From a virus, in the IMG/VR virus record IMGVR_UViG_3300003876_000009, positions 1-23,430 of that record: 23,430 nt of DNA; one strand, 5' to 3'. Shown one piece after another: positions 1 through 7,979 of this stretch (within the stretch, counting starts at the first letter, position 1; each line of letters begins with the position of its first letter). The translations under genes were made by a program, and so were the position numbers. Below the pieces are notes generated by a model. It was not told the DNA's origin. It saw nothing but the letters and a program-made list of their open reading frames with translations, and did not search any database.

Positions 1-67
1 TTTCCGGCTCAAGATATTCGAGCGTTGGCCGGACAATTTGTTCTCTGAATTGCTTGGCGTCCATCAT
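1..67 (-). CDS. Start of a lysis or virion gene, cut by the window edge
   Basis: Only the first 22 codons are present. The protein begins MMDAKQFREQIVRPTLEYLE and runs open through position 1. From memory, proteins starting like this (DAKQFRE..VRPTLE.L) occur in tailed phages near lysis and tail genes, and some have been suspected of a lysozyme-like role, but too little is visible to assign one. The start follows the TGA of the membrane-protein gene by one base, so translation is probably coupled. Two ATG codons are adjacent (67 and 64) and I cannot choose between them. Confidence 0.6.
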   Translation of the reverse strand, partial: MMDAKQFREQIVRPTLEYLEPE

Positions 68-68
68 A

Positions 69-371
69 TCAAAACCTCGCATCTGAGCCTGGATATGGCC
101 CCTCAATGTGGAGCCGCCGACGCATGTCGAGCGGCAGCGCAACTTTAGGCACCTCTATGACCGTCGGTTTCCTGAACGGCTGTGAGTAGCGCCACTGCTG
201 CAGCTCCTGGATCTGGCGAGCATTAGCTGCAACGTCTTTCGTGATTCCACGGATCTCCACCAGCACTCCGGTCATCTGCTGGCTCTGGTACGTCAGCGCC
301 CCGAGGATCAGCGTGGATGCAAATAATAGCCATCTCTGTAGATGCTCTGTGGCTGGTTGTTTTTGTTTCAT
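69..371 (-). CDS. Small single-span membrane protein, possible lysis accessory
   Basis: This 100-aa protein has a short charged N-terminus, one hydrophobic segment at about residues 14-28 (LLFASTLILGALTYQ), a polar helical stretch with coiled-coil character (about 33-62) and a proline-containing basic tail. That layout, N-in with a periplasmic coiled coil, resembles inner-membrane spanins or small holin-like proteins. It is short for an Rz-type spanin, and no lipoprotein partner is visible. It lies between the tail spike gene and a gene that may be lytic, where podoviruses often keep lysis functions. The ribosome binding site is poor, so it may depend on read-through from the spike gene 36 bases upstream. 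The lysis role is inferred from position and topology only. Confidence 0.6.
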   Translation of the reverse strand: MKQKQPATEHLQRWLLFASTLILGALTYQSQQMTGVLVEIRGITKDVAANARQIQELQQWRYSQPFRKPTVIEVPKVALPLDMRRRLHIEGPYPGSDARF

Positions 372-407
372 GCAATAGAAGATTTAGGATAGATAATTGT
401 GAAACAA

Positions 408-2204
408 CTACGAATATTCATACCACACACCGTTCCAATTTTTGAAAGAATATATTGCATTAACGGTTAATAGCTTGCTTGCTCCTGTGTTTGTTTTTAT
501 TGTAGCAGTATTATTTATTGTAGCAGCATGGCTTGCTAAGATTTTTATTGTCTGACCTGAGATTCCATCATCAAAATTTGTATAAGTATCAGCACCCCCA
601 GTCCTGAAAAATGAATACTGTTCAACACTAGGCGTTGCATCTGCTAAAGCGAATGTTTTAGGTGGGCCCTCGTGGAATCTTACAGACGATCCTGCGTAAT
701 CTACTGTATTAAATGGTGCAGTAACATTTAAGCTACCACTACAGTCATCGTAATAGTTCTTACCAGAATCTGAATTCACAGCATCGTTAAACCCATATTT
801 GGCCTTATTTGTATCAGAGCCGAGGCCGTCACCATTGCAATTTACAAATCTATTTGATCTAGAAGAAGAATCTATATCCCACTGGTTATAGGTGTCATTT
901 GCATCTTGTGAATTTCTTGTTCCTGAACAGTTCGTAAACCTGTTACTAGTGGCATTAACGAGCTGCCAGCCATGTCCTTGATTAAGATCAGCTCTACAAT
1001 TTACAAACCTAGAGTCGCTACAATCTACATAGATTCCAATATCTGCAATTTCGCCGATAATTCCATTTACAAAGTGATTAGCCCCTGATATTTTGATGGC
1101 GCATAGATATAAATTTGCATCAGATTTATTTGCTGTTCCACCTTGGCTAGTTGTTATTTCCATGATGCCAAACCAGTTATCATTAGCAGTTATGTCTAAT
1201 ACACCAATTTTCCCTGTTTGCGTTCTATCAAGAATACAGTTTTGAGCAAACAGATTTTGGTATATGGCAGCAGTCCCAGCATCCACCTTAGCAGCTTCAC
1301 CTGCAAAATTGTTAAAAGCACAATTGGTTAGATTAAACCTATGTAATGCTAATCCATAAACTCCGCGACCTACAATAGAAGATCCTGGGCCTTGAAACAT
1401 CATTCCATCTATAGCAAAGTTATACACTGCACCAGATGCTTGGTTAATTATGTGACTACCATTGCCAAGAGAAACAAATCTGGCTCCAGTAGACAGGCCA
1501 CCACTCATAGACCCTACAATTTCACCAGAAAGCGTAACGCCAGTTTTTGGTATAACATCTTCACAATTATAATCACCTGGAGGTAAATTAATTTTCCCTC
1601 CACCAATAGCGTTGAGTTCAGTAATCGCATTGTTTAATGCAAGTGAATGATCTGTTGTTGATATTCTCCCCCTTATTTTTGTATGATCACTTGGTGCTAT
1701 AAACCGTAATATAGATAAGGGGGCTCCATTTGCTATATCAGATGTTGTCTGTAAATATTCTGTTGAATAGATTTTATCTTGATGCACAATACCACGCGCA
1801 TCTATTGCAGGATTCACAGCAGCAGGCCCAAGCTGCACAGAGGCCAGCGAGGCTGTCAGTGAGCCGCTTGATAGCTCTACCGTGATGGTGGTGCCAGAAA
1901 CGTTAGTGATTACGCCATAGGCGTCTTCTGATGTCTTTACGCGGCGGCCATTGTGGAAGCTGGTAACGTCAGGGACTGTGAAGGTGGTTGCGCTTGCGTA
2001 TGTTGCTGATGATTTTAGAGGCCAATCTGCATCTGACCATGCAGCCTCTACGGCATCATTTATCGCATTACTGAATGTCTGTAATGGATCACCAAGCTTC
2101 GTCTTATGTTTAGACCAAGTGATTTCATTATTACTTCCAGTCGTCCCATCATCAGGCGGAGGGCTTGCGTTGTATCCTGATAATGATGGTTTTGTGTAAC
2201 TCAT
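408..2204 (-). CDS. Tail spike with beta-helix (pectate-lyase-like) domain
   Basis: This 598-aa receptor-binding protein starts with an anchor of about 55 residues (SGYNASPPPDDG, NEITWSKHK, KLGDP) shared with the upstream tail fibre. A small beta-rich module follows (about 68-128; FHNGRRVKT, YGVITNVSGTTITVE). At about 187-212 is a stretch typical of the start of pectate-lyase-3 right-handed beta-helices (ALNNAITELNAIGGGKINLP, then PGDY). The rest is rich in Asn/Gly/Ser repeats such as NRFTNCSG and SRFVNC, as expected for stacked helix coils, ending in a short C-terminal module (AIYSFKNWNGVWYEYS). Such spikes bind and often cleave surface polysaccharide, but no catalytic residues can be assigned by eye. 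The start overlaps the preceding stop as TAATG. Its central part is visibly more AT-rich than the head genes, which fits a swapped receptor-binding cassette. Confidence 0.85.
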   Translation of the reverse strand: MSYTKPSLSGYNASPPPDDGTTGSNNEITWSKHKTKLGDPLQTFSNAINDAVEAAWSDADWPLKSSATYASATTFTVPDVTSFHNGRRVKTSEDAYGVITNVSGTTITVELSSGSLTASLASVQLGPAAVNPAIDARGIVHQDKIYSTEYLQTTSDIANGAPLSILRFIAPSDHTKIRGRISTTDHSLALNNAITELNAIGGGKINLPPGDYNCEDVIPKTGVTLSGEIVGSMSGGLSTGARFVSLGNGSHIINQASGAVYNFAIDGMMFQGPGSSIVGRGVYGLALHRFNLTNCAFNNFAGEAAKVDAGTAAIYQNLFAQNCILDRTQTGKIGVLDITANDNWFGIMEITTSQGGTANKSDANLYLCAIKISGANHFVNGIIGEIADIGIYVDCSDSRFVNCRADLNQGHGWQLVNATSNRFTNCSGTRNSQDANDTYNQWDIDSSSRSNRFVNCNGDGLGSDTNKAKYGFNDAVNSDSGKNYYDDCSGSLNVTAPFNTVDYAGSSVRFHEGPPKTFALADATPSVEQYSFFRTGGADTYTNFDDGISGQTIKILASHAATINNTATIKTNTGASKLLTVNAIYSFKNWNGVWYEYS

Positions 2205-2464
2205 TACTTGATCCTTACCTTAATTCCTATCATATTCAAGCCAGCACCTTCTTCAACCGTACTAAGTCCACTAATGTGCTCGAAGTACACCTTATATCGT
2301 CCACTCTGAATACCGGCTTCCACAGTACCTAATGGATTGCTAAGCCTGACTTCTGGGCCATCATATGCGTTTGAGTGCATGGCAAGGCCAACATCTATGT
2401 AACCATCATCGTGCGCGGCTGCTCCACCGATGAGAACTGCAATGCCAAGAATAAGATCATTCAT
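2204..2464 (-). CDS. Small exported protein between the two tail fibre genes
   Basis: This 86-aa protein has a hydrophobic N-terminus (residues 4-18, LILGIAVLIGGAAA) followed by HDDGY, which reads as a signal peptide with a possible cleavage site after the AAA. The rest looks beta-rich and ends YKVYFEHISG...GLNMIGIKVRI, alternating like strands of a small outer-membrane or periplasmic barrel. A ribosome site (TAGGAT) overlaps the stop of the upstream fibre gene, and its own TAA overlaps the spike start as TAATG, so it is translated with both. A secreted product in a receptor-binding cassette could modify the host surface or block superinfection. That is speculation, and I do not recognise a named family. 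Confidence 0.7.
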   Translation of the reverse strand: MNDLILGIAVLIGGAAAHDDGYIDVGLAMHSNAYDGPEVRLSNPLGTVEAGIQSGRYKVYFEHISGLSTVEEGAGLNMIGIKVRIK

Positions 2465-2473
2465 GAAAATATC

Positions 2474-3505
2474 CTATCCATACAGTTGTGCCATCATCAT
2501 ATAATAAGTGAGAGTTCCACCTGTAGTGTTTCTCAATCTTGAGGCATGTGGAGAATCTATTATTGCAGTGAATGTTCCTGCTTTTTGCGCGCTCCCATCG
2601 AATACGGCATCTGTATACCAAGCGCCATTCAAATAATGCTCTAATACCATTCCGGCAGGCAGAAGAACGGTATAGATTCCCTCATACAGCGTTAATGAAG
2701 ATCCTGCTGTTCTTGTATACCCAATAGATTGGTCATTATATGGGTGGTAAAGATCAATCTTTATTACCAATTTACTACTTACTTCATCAATATAAATACT
2801 GCCATAAGTTGCATCTTGATTAAAACAGCTGGAAATATCCGATACTCTGCCTGCATCAATAACTGCTGAATAAGGTCTCAGTATATTCCCAGCAGCTAGA
2901 GTCTGAGAAGTGATATATTTCTTTGTATCAGTCCCAGCATCTACATCTGCCTGTGAGGCTTTAATTCCTTTAAGTGTTAACGGAGTAACAAACTTGCTAT
3001 CTTCAGTTCCTGCTGTTACTTCTGCCTGAGATGCTTTAGTAACGCCTTGCGGTCCACTCCAGTTGCTACCGTCCGATGTGATAATAATCCATCCGCCCGG
3101 ATCTAAATTAATCGTGGCAGATCCATTCACAGTCTCTGCGCCACTTCCATCTACGGTAATAATTCCAGATCCTGCATTCCTGATAGCTAATGGAAATCCA
3201 GTACCTGCGGATGAAGCAGATAGCAGTGTGATTGTGATCGTATTCTGGCAATCTAATAATGCACCTTGATCTGATGTTAAAACCGTGTAATTTGCAGAAT
3301 GACTTGAAACAGAATTCAAGAAAATATCAGCAAAGGCATTAAACGTAGCGGTATTTATGGCGTCTGCGTAATTCTTTACAGGATCACCAAGTTTGTCCTT
3401 ATGCTTTGCCCATGTGATCTCATTCTGAGCAATGGAAGTTCCATCATCAGGCGGAGGATTAGAATTGTAGCCAGATATTGACGGCTTACTGTACGGGTTC
3501 GACAT
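2474..3505 (-). CDS. Tail fibre protein, paralogous anchor to the spike
   Basis: This 343-aa protein begins with the same anchor as the spike: SKPSISGYNSNPPPDDGT, NEITWAKHKDKLGDP, then an Asp-Ala-Ile-Asn helix. After a beta-rich segment there are two copies of a tail-fibre repeat near residues 157-205, (K)ASQAEVTAGT..KFVTPLTLKG and KASQADVDAGT..KYITSQTLA, known from many phage side fibres. The C-terminal 130 residues are beta-rich and probably the receptor-binding tip. An in-frame ATG also lies at 3514, but GAGAGG abuts it. The ATG at 3505 has that site at a usable 9-base distance and matches the spike's MS...KPS start, so I chose 3505. It overlaps the end of the ejection-protein gene by 20 bases. 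Confidence 0.85.
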   Translation of the reverse strand: MSNPYSKPSISGYNSNPPPDDGTSIAQNEITWAKHKDKLGDPVKNYADAINTATFNAFADIFLNSVSSHSANYTVLTSDQGALLDCQNTITITLLSASSAGTGFPLAIRNAGSGIITVDGSGAETVNGSATINLDPGGWIIITSDGSNWSGPQGVTKASQAEVTAGTEDSKFVTPLTLKGIKASQADVDAGTDTKKYITSQTLAAGNILRPYSAVIDAGRVSDISSCFNQDATYGSIYIDEVSSKLVIKIDLYHPYNDQSIGYTRTAGSSLTLYEGIYTVLLPAGMVLEHYLNGAWYTDAVFDGSAQKAGTFTAIIDSPHASRLRNTTGGTLTYYMMMAQLYG

Positions 3506-5585
3506 TATCGTCATCCTCTCTTGCTATATTGTTCAACGTGGTCAATATAGCCGCTGCCATATTTTGATTATATGGTTTCGTTAAAGCATCCAATGCCTTG
3601 ATTCCTTCAGGATCAAGTAATGCTTTTGAAATTAGCTTTGGGGTGAATATTTCACTTCCAAGCCTGGCGACGAAAGTCGGATCACGAGAAGCAAGTACAC
3701 CTGCGAATTCTTTAAGCCTGGAAACGGTTTTACCGCCTGTACGCTGGTTATTCATTACAATACGCCTTGCTACATCAATTCCTTTTTTTACCAGCTTCTG
3801 AGACTCTGCATCATTGAACACAGCCTTGAATGCAGGATCTGTTCTAAGTTCAGCCATTTTTCCTGCTACGAATGGGAACACATCCTTACTGGCTGTCTTT
3901 GTGGCACCAAGCATCCATCGCTCAAGCCAGAATCTCTGTAATTGGCGTTGTAAGGTAGGATCTGCTTTTGCCAAAACCTGCATCGTCTCCTTAATAGCCG
4001 CTGGCTTCATCCTGAAGAATGAGTCTTCTATTGCGTCGATAGTAGGTTTCTTCGTAGCACCAAATAATGCCCCAATGCTTGATTCTGAAATCTCATCAAT
4101 CAATGCAGTGTTCATGGCATAGTTATTACGAGCATTAGCGAGAAGCTGTGCTATCTCAGTACCTCCTTCTGCGGCATCATCAAGATCCTTTGCGATAGCG
4201 CCATACAGCATTCTGTAAGGACGCTTATCAAAGCTTTCCTGTAATGATTTGAATATCTGTGTCTTGCCTTTAGCCGCACGACCATAATTATGAAGCAATA
4301 GCTGCATTTCTTTCCCGGTAGCAAGAGGAATTTCATCAAACCTCTCAAGTAGACCTGTAAGCTCTTTAGCAAGCCTTAACTGCTGACTACCGGCAGCACG
4401 GCCTGAATTCTCAGCAATAAGATCGGTAATGGTGTTCCTGAAGTTGTTAAGCTCAATAATTGGCTTATTCCCTGTAACTTTGTCAATTATGGCAAAGTCT
4501 TTCTTGGCTGTAACCGCACGTTTGCCAAGCAACCCAGTACCTTTCTTAACATCACCAAGAATTGAGTGGAATGCTTTATTTACCTGTTCACCGAACCTGA
4601 CTGAATTTGGATCTGCTGCCCTACGCAGTATTTTCGACTTAGGGAATAGTTTTGCAGCAGTACGCTTCCAGAGCTTGTATGACTGGACAATTTGCTTTGT
4701 TTCTATCTCCCTGCCAAGTCGTTCCCCAATCTCACTATCCCTTGCTACTCTCTCAAGCCATTCCTGGCGTACATCTCCAGTGATCTGTGACAGCTTTAGG
4801 TCAACGCCTGTATCATTGATAAGATCAAGACCTTCCTTGGCGAATCTAGCTTGCTTAATTAGTGCTTTGTCGGCCCCAATCAGCTTTGCGATTTCATCAT
4901 CTGCCTTATCAGGAAAGTCATCAATCGCTTTGATTATCTGGCGGCCTTTCTTTGAGACCCCTATCTGATTACGAAGGAATTTCCTGAAGGCAGGTACTGC
5001 ATTGATAATAGGCCCTAATGCACCAGTAGCAGCTCCAATTGCAACATTCTGTCCAAAGTTATCCTCAGTAAATTCTGCTGCACCAAATAATGCACCAGTA
5101 CCAACAGCACCTGGCAATCCTGCTCCGGCAGGGACAGCAAGAGCAGGAGCTAACCTCCCGAGAACTTCAGCAATAGTGAACGCGGCTTCATCGCCGAATT
5201 CCTTTCTGAATGATTCGTTGAACGCCTTACGGTCTTGCTTGGTCATCTTGTTGAATTCTTCAAGAGATCCTTTATCCATCAATCCAAGCTGTTCGCCGGC
5301 ACGAGTAAGAAGTTGGTGAAACCCTTGGAATGTCTCATTTACGCCTTTCGCAAAAGACATAAACTTGCCAGCCTCTACCTGCTGAGGATCAGTAATGAAT
5401 TCCTTGGTAATTCCTTCCTGAGAAGGGGCAGGAAATCCGCTCTGACCACTCGCAATGACAGGTTGAGGCTGCGTTATTTCGGCAGGCGCAGGAGAAGCTA
5501 AAAGCTCTTCTGTGAAATTCTCAGCAGGCTTCTTCGCAGGCTTTTCCTGCTTTTTAGACAACAGTAGGTCATCGGTAAAAGACAT
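3486..5585 (-). CDS. Large internal virion / DNA ejection protein candidate
   Basis: This 699-aa protein has a polar N-terminus carrying a short repeat (SFTDDLLLS at 2-10 and NFTEELLAS at 23-31). A glycine/alanine-rich hydrophobic region follows (about 143-198, RLAPALAVPAGAGLPGAVGTG and VAIGAATGALGPIINAV) that could insert into or cross a membrane. About 450 residues of charged, mostly helical sequence come next. Size, composition and place after the hub and before the tail fibres match ejection proteins of short-tailed phages (P22 gp16-like, T7 gp15/16-like in role), which leave the capsid with the DNA and build a channel through the envelope. No enzyme motif is seen. The start overlaps the upstream stop as TAATG. 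Role inferred from context and hydrophobic pattern. Confidence 0.7.
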   Translation of the reverse strand: MSFTDDLLLSKKQEKPAKKPAENFTEELLASPAPAEITQPQPVIASGQSGFPAPSQEGITKEFITDPQQVEAGKFMSFAKGVNETFQGFHQLLTRAGEQLGLMDKGSLEEFNKMTKQDRKAFNESFRKEFGDEAAFTIAEVLGRLAPALAVPAGAGLPGAVGTGALFGAAEFTEDNFGQNVAIGAATGALGPIINAVPAFRKFLRNQIGVSKKGRQIIKAIDDFPDKADDEIAKLIGADKALIKQARFAKEGLDLINDTGVDLKLSQITGDVRQEWLERVARDSEIGERLGREIETKQIVQSYKLWKRTAAKLFPKSKILRRAADPNSVRFGEQVNKAFHSILGDVKKGTGLLGKRAVTAKKDFAIIDKVTGNKPIIELNNFRNTITDLIAENSGRAAGSQQLRLAKELTGLLERFDEIPLATGKEMQLLLHNYGRAAKGKTQIFKSLQESFDKRPYRMLYGAIAKDLDDAAEGGTEIAQLLANARNNYAMNTALIDEISESSIGALFGATKKPTIDAIEDSFFRMKPAAIKETMQVLAKADPTLQRQLQRFWLERWMLGATKTASKDVFPFVAGKMAELRTDPAFKAVFNDAESQKLVKKGIDVARRIVMNNQRTGGKTVSRLKEFAGVLASRDPTFVARLGSEIFTPKLISKALLDPEGIKALDALTKPYNQNMAAAILTTLNNIAREDDDNVEPVQ

Positions 5586-6766
5586 TACAGATTAAACTCT
5601 TCTTTAAGAACTCCAAGCGCTTGTTCACGAGTCATCCCTTCGTCTTCCATAAGTTCCTTACCCCTTGCCTCAATCATTGACTCAAATTGGCGAATACTGA
5701 TAGGTGGTTCATCATTAGAATTGAAATCATACATAACACCATTCTTTCTGAGGAATAATGCTCGTGCATTGGCGAGCTTTGTTATTTTTACTGAATTTTT
5801 CAGTTTAGCGTAAAAAGTAGTTGGGTCATCTTTTTCAGGATCTGGAACCTGCTTTCTAAGCCTAACAGCTTCTTTTTCTGACATTTGGGCGCCAGTCATT
5901 GCCTTGATTGTCGAGTTAAGACCAGTGATTGCATCCTGGAAGAATACGGCGGCATCTTCAACCAACTTCTTGTTTTCAGGGCTAAGATCAATACCTAACT
6001 TAGAGCCTAGTTTTAATGCCCCTACTTTTGCTTGTGTTGGAAGTTCAAGAAACTTCGGGTCAAATGATTGCATTGTTGCATCAAGATTTGCGAGTGTATC
6101 ACCTATATTTATCAGCTTTTCTTCAAGCAATCCCTTTGCCTTACTGGTTAATCCAGATTCTTCACCAGTAAGCTGAGTTGATGCAGCATATGGTATCCAA
6201 TCTTCAGGCACTGGTGTGCCATCCTCGAAGGTTGTCTTCTTTGTAATCGGATCGAACACAACTCGCCTTACTGTTTTTCCGTCAGGAGATACAGCAACCT
6301 TCTGCTGTCCAGAGGTAGGGGAAGGGAATTGCTGGCCAACTTCTGCTTTAGCTGTCTCTACAGCAGCTGTTTCTTTGGCTTTTGCGGCCCTAAGATCAGC
6401 AGGTGTAGGCTGATTGAGGATACTTTGAAAACGCGCATCTACCTGTTCAGGCGGAAGCTGAAGCCCCTGTGCGAGTTGTAAAGCGCTTGGCTTCATAATC
6501 TCATCAATAGTCTTTCTTGTGTCAGCGATGAGCTTCTGGGCCTCTTCAGGCGGTAACGAGTCAGCTTTCTTTAGGGCTGATTCCCATAAGCCCGAAGCGT
6601 TAGCAATAGTGCCTTTCAACTGTTCGGCAGCTTTTTGCTGAATCTCTTGTATGGCAGTAAGCTTTTCCTGCTCACGTCTTGCTTTCTGTTCGTTTACAGC
6701 AAGGCCAATATTTACGCCTGAGCTAATACCCTGGGAAAGTCCGCCTGCTAATGTTCCAAAAGCCAT
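5585..6766 (-). CDS. Helical internal virion protein candidate
   Basis: This 393-aa protein starts MAFGTLAGGLSQGISSGVNIGL, a glycine-rich amphipathic N-terminus like those of phage ejection proteins. A long charged coiled coil follows (about 26-110; EQKARREQEKLTAIQEIQQK), then an Ala/Lys/Glu-rich linker and helical segments, ending in a helical tail (MTREQALGVLKEEFNL). It has no cysteine-rich or enzymatic motif. It sits between two other probable internal virion proteins and is coupled to the downstream 699-aa gene by TAATG, suggesting the two are made in fixed proportion and packaged together. The ribosome site before ATG 6766 is weak. A DNA-injection role is inferred from neighbours. Confidence 0.65.
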   Translation of the reverse strand: MAFGTLAGGLSQGISSGVNIGLAVNEQKARREQEKLTAIQEIQQKAAEQLKGTIANASGLWESALKKADSLPPEEAQKLIADTRKTIDEIMKPSALQLAQGLQLPPEQVDARFQSILNQPTPADLRAAKAKETAAVETAKAEVGQQFPSPTSGQQKVAVSPDGKTVRRVVFDPITKKTTFEDGTPVPEDWIPYAASTQLTGEESGLTSKAKGLLEEKLINIGDTLANLDATMQSFDPKFLELPTQAKVGALKLGSKLGIDLSPENKKLVEDAAVFFQDAITGLNSTIKAMTGAQMSEKEAVRLRKQVPDPEKDDPTTFYAKLKNSVKITKLANARALFLRKNGVMYDFNSNDEPPISIRQFESMIEARGKELMEDEGMTREQALGVLKEEFNL

Positions 6767-6838
6767 GGTTACACCAAATTTAACGCATTAATATTTTGAG
6801 CAGCACCTCAATCATGCAATCTAATGCTGTTCATTTAT

Positions 6839-7507
6839 CTACTGTCCACTAGTTGCCGCGATTCCAATCCCTGTACCAATCAGTTGTCCAGTTGCCTGAG
6901 CATTAGCAGCCTCAAGCTCAGTAATTGTTCGATAATTACTCTGCAACTGATTAGCTACTCCAGCAGCCATATTTGCACCAAGCTGCGCTTCAATATTCGA
7001 TTGAGACAGCAAAACATTGAATGCATCCAATTTAGCTGCTCCTTCTTGAAGGATAAGCTTGTTCGTTGCGTCAATCTCTTGCAGCTTTGTCTGTGCCCGA
7101 ATATCAGCTTCTTGCTTGGCGAATTCAGCCTCTGCCCTTGCCAATGTATCTTGGCCGAATGAGCTGCCTGCTACACGGCGTCTAGCGAGGTTCTCGCGCA
7201 GATTGCCTATAGCTCGTCGCCGCCTGTTCTCAAGGTTGCTTACAGCTGATTCAGTAAGTGCGCCAAATCCAGGCCGAAGCTGTGATTTCAATGCACCAAG
7301 TTCACCAGCAGTATTCAAAGATGTATCTTTAAGGTTTTTAAGGATTCCTTGCAATTCTGGCGATCTGGTTACATCGACAACACCTTTAGTAACATCAGCA
7401 GATAAACCGCCAGTTCTCAAGCCAACTGGGGTTGGAGCCCTATTCTTGGCTCGCCTTACAGCGGATCTACCTGTAATCTCATTAAAAGTATTTTCTATAA
7501 ACCACAT
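6839..7507 (-). CDS. Coiled-coil internal virion protein
   Basis: This 222-aa protein has a basic N-terminus and a central Arg-rich helix (ENRRRRAIGNLRENLARRR). The following stretch (SSFGQDTLARAEAEFAKQEA) and a long Ala/Gln/Glu coiled coil lead to a glycine-rich hydrophobic C-terminus (GQLIGTGIGIAATSGQ). The pattern (F..LTE..VS..E..RRRAIGNLRENLARR, then SSF.QD.LARAEAEF) is one I associate with virion proteins of short-tailed phages, usually of unknown or presumed DNA-ejection role. ATG 7507 is preceded by CGAGGTGA at good spacing, and that ribosome site overlaps the stop of the gene before. A 72-base gap without features separates it from the next gene. Confidence 0.7.
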   Translation of the reverse strand: MWFIENTFNEITGRSAVRRAKNRAPTPVGLRTGGLSADVTKGVVDVTRSPELQGILKNLKDTSLNTAGELGALKSQLRPGFGALTESAVSNLENRRRRAIGNLRENLARRRVAGSSFGQDTLARAEAEFAKQEADIRAQTKLQEIDATNKLILQEGAAKLDAFNVLLSQSNIEAQLGANMAAGVANQLQSNYRTITELEAANAQATGQLIGTGIGIAATSGQ

Positions 7508-7510
7508 AAT

Positions 7511-7939
7511 TCACCTCGATTGGAACATAGCAGCAGGCTCATTTTCATAAATGCCATCAAGTGTTCCAATTCGCTTCAATATTCCATGTCTGGCTACATG
7601 CACAAACAAGTTCTTGTCTTTCTGATTACACCAGCCAACCAATAGCTTGTTCTTCCGTTCTTCATTGAAGAATTTAACAATGCCTTCAATAACGTTACGT
7701 TTAGACGCCCATGGGAACCACATTATGTCGCCAATTATCTCAATTGGCCCCGCATAAAGTCCAAATATGACTCCGATTGGCCTGAATCCTTTTTTCGTCG
7801 TTGCCTCAATAATCCATGCATCATCATAACGAAGATCAATCTCTTCAATGACCGAATCAGCAAACTCTTTCGGGTCAATGATATCATCTGCCATTATTCT
7901 CTTTGCAGCCCATAGATACTTGATATCATCTTCAATCAT
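7511..7939 (-). CDS. GNAT-fold-like phage protein (T7 gp13-like in position)
   Basis: From ATG 7939 this gives a 142-aa protein starting MIEDDIKYLWAAKRIMADDI. Its alternating beta/alpha pattern includes AWIIEATTKKGFRPIGVIFG, a strand pair (EIIGDIMWFPWASKRNVIEGI), a helix with NEERK, and a C-terminal HGILKRIGTLDGIYENEPAAMFQ. This resembles acetyltransferase (GNAT)-fold proteins that several podoviruses encode between tail-hub and internal-virion genes, T7 gp13 being the best known. Whether it acetylates anything is unknown. The frame stays open to 8155, but residues before 7939 are Lys/Ser low-complexity sequence produced by overlap with the hub gene. The first ATG after the hub stop is the better start, although its ribosome site (GGAAGGAAAG) is about 13 bases away. 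Confidence 0.7.
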   Translation of the reverse strand: MIEDDIKYLWAAKRIMADDIIDPKEFADSVIEEIDLRYDDAWIIEATTKKGFRPIGVIFGLYAGPIEIIGDIMWFPWASKRNVIEGIVKFFNEERKNKLLVGWCNQKDKNLFVHVARHGILKRIGTLDGIYENEPAAMFQSR

Positions 7940-7979
7940 ATCCCGATAACTGACTTTCCTTCCAAGAGTCCGTGAAAGC

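Noticed and set aside
4429-4968. 179-codon plus-strand frame inside the ejection-protein gene
   Set aside because: Antisense shadow with Ser/Leu-rich composition and no start signals, inside a well-supported gene.
7059-7550. 163-codon plus-strand frame
   Set aside because: Antisense to the coiled-coil virion gene, Arg/Ser/Leu-rich and without a ribosome site.
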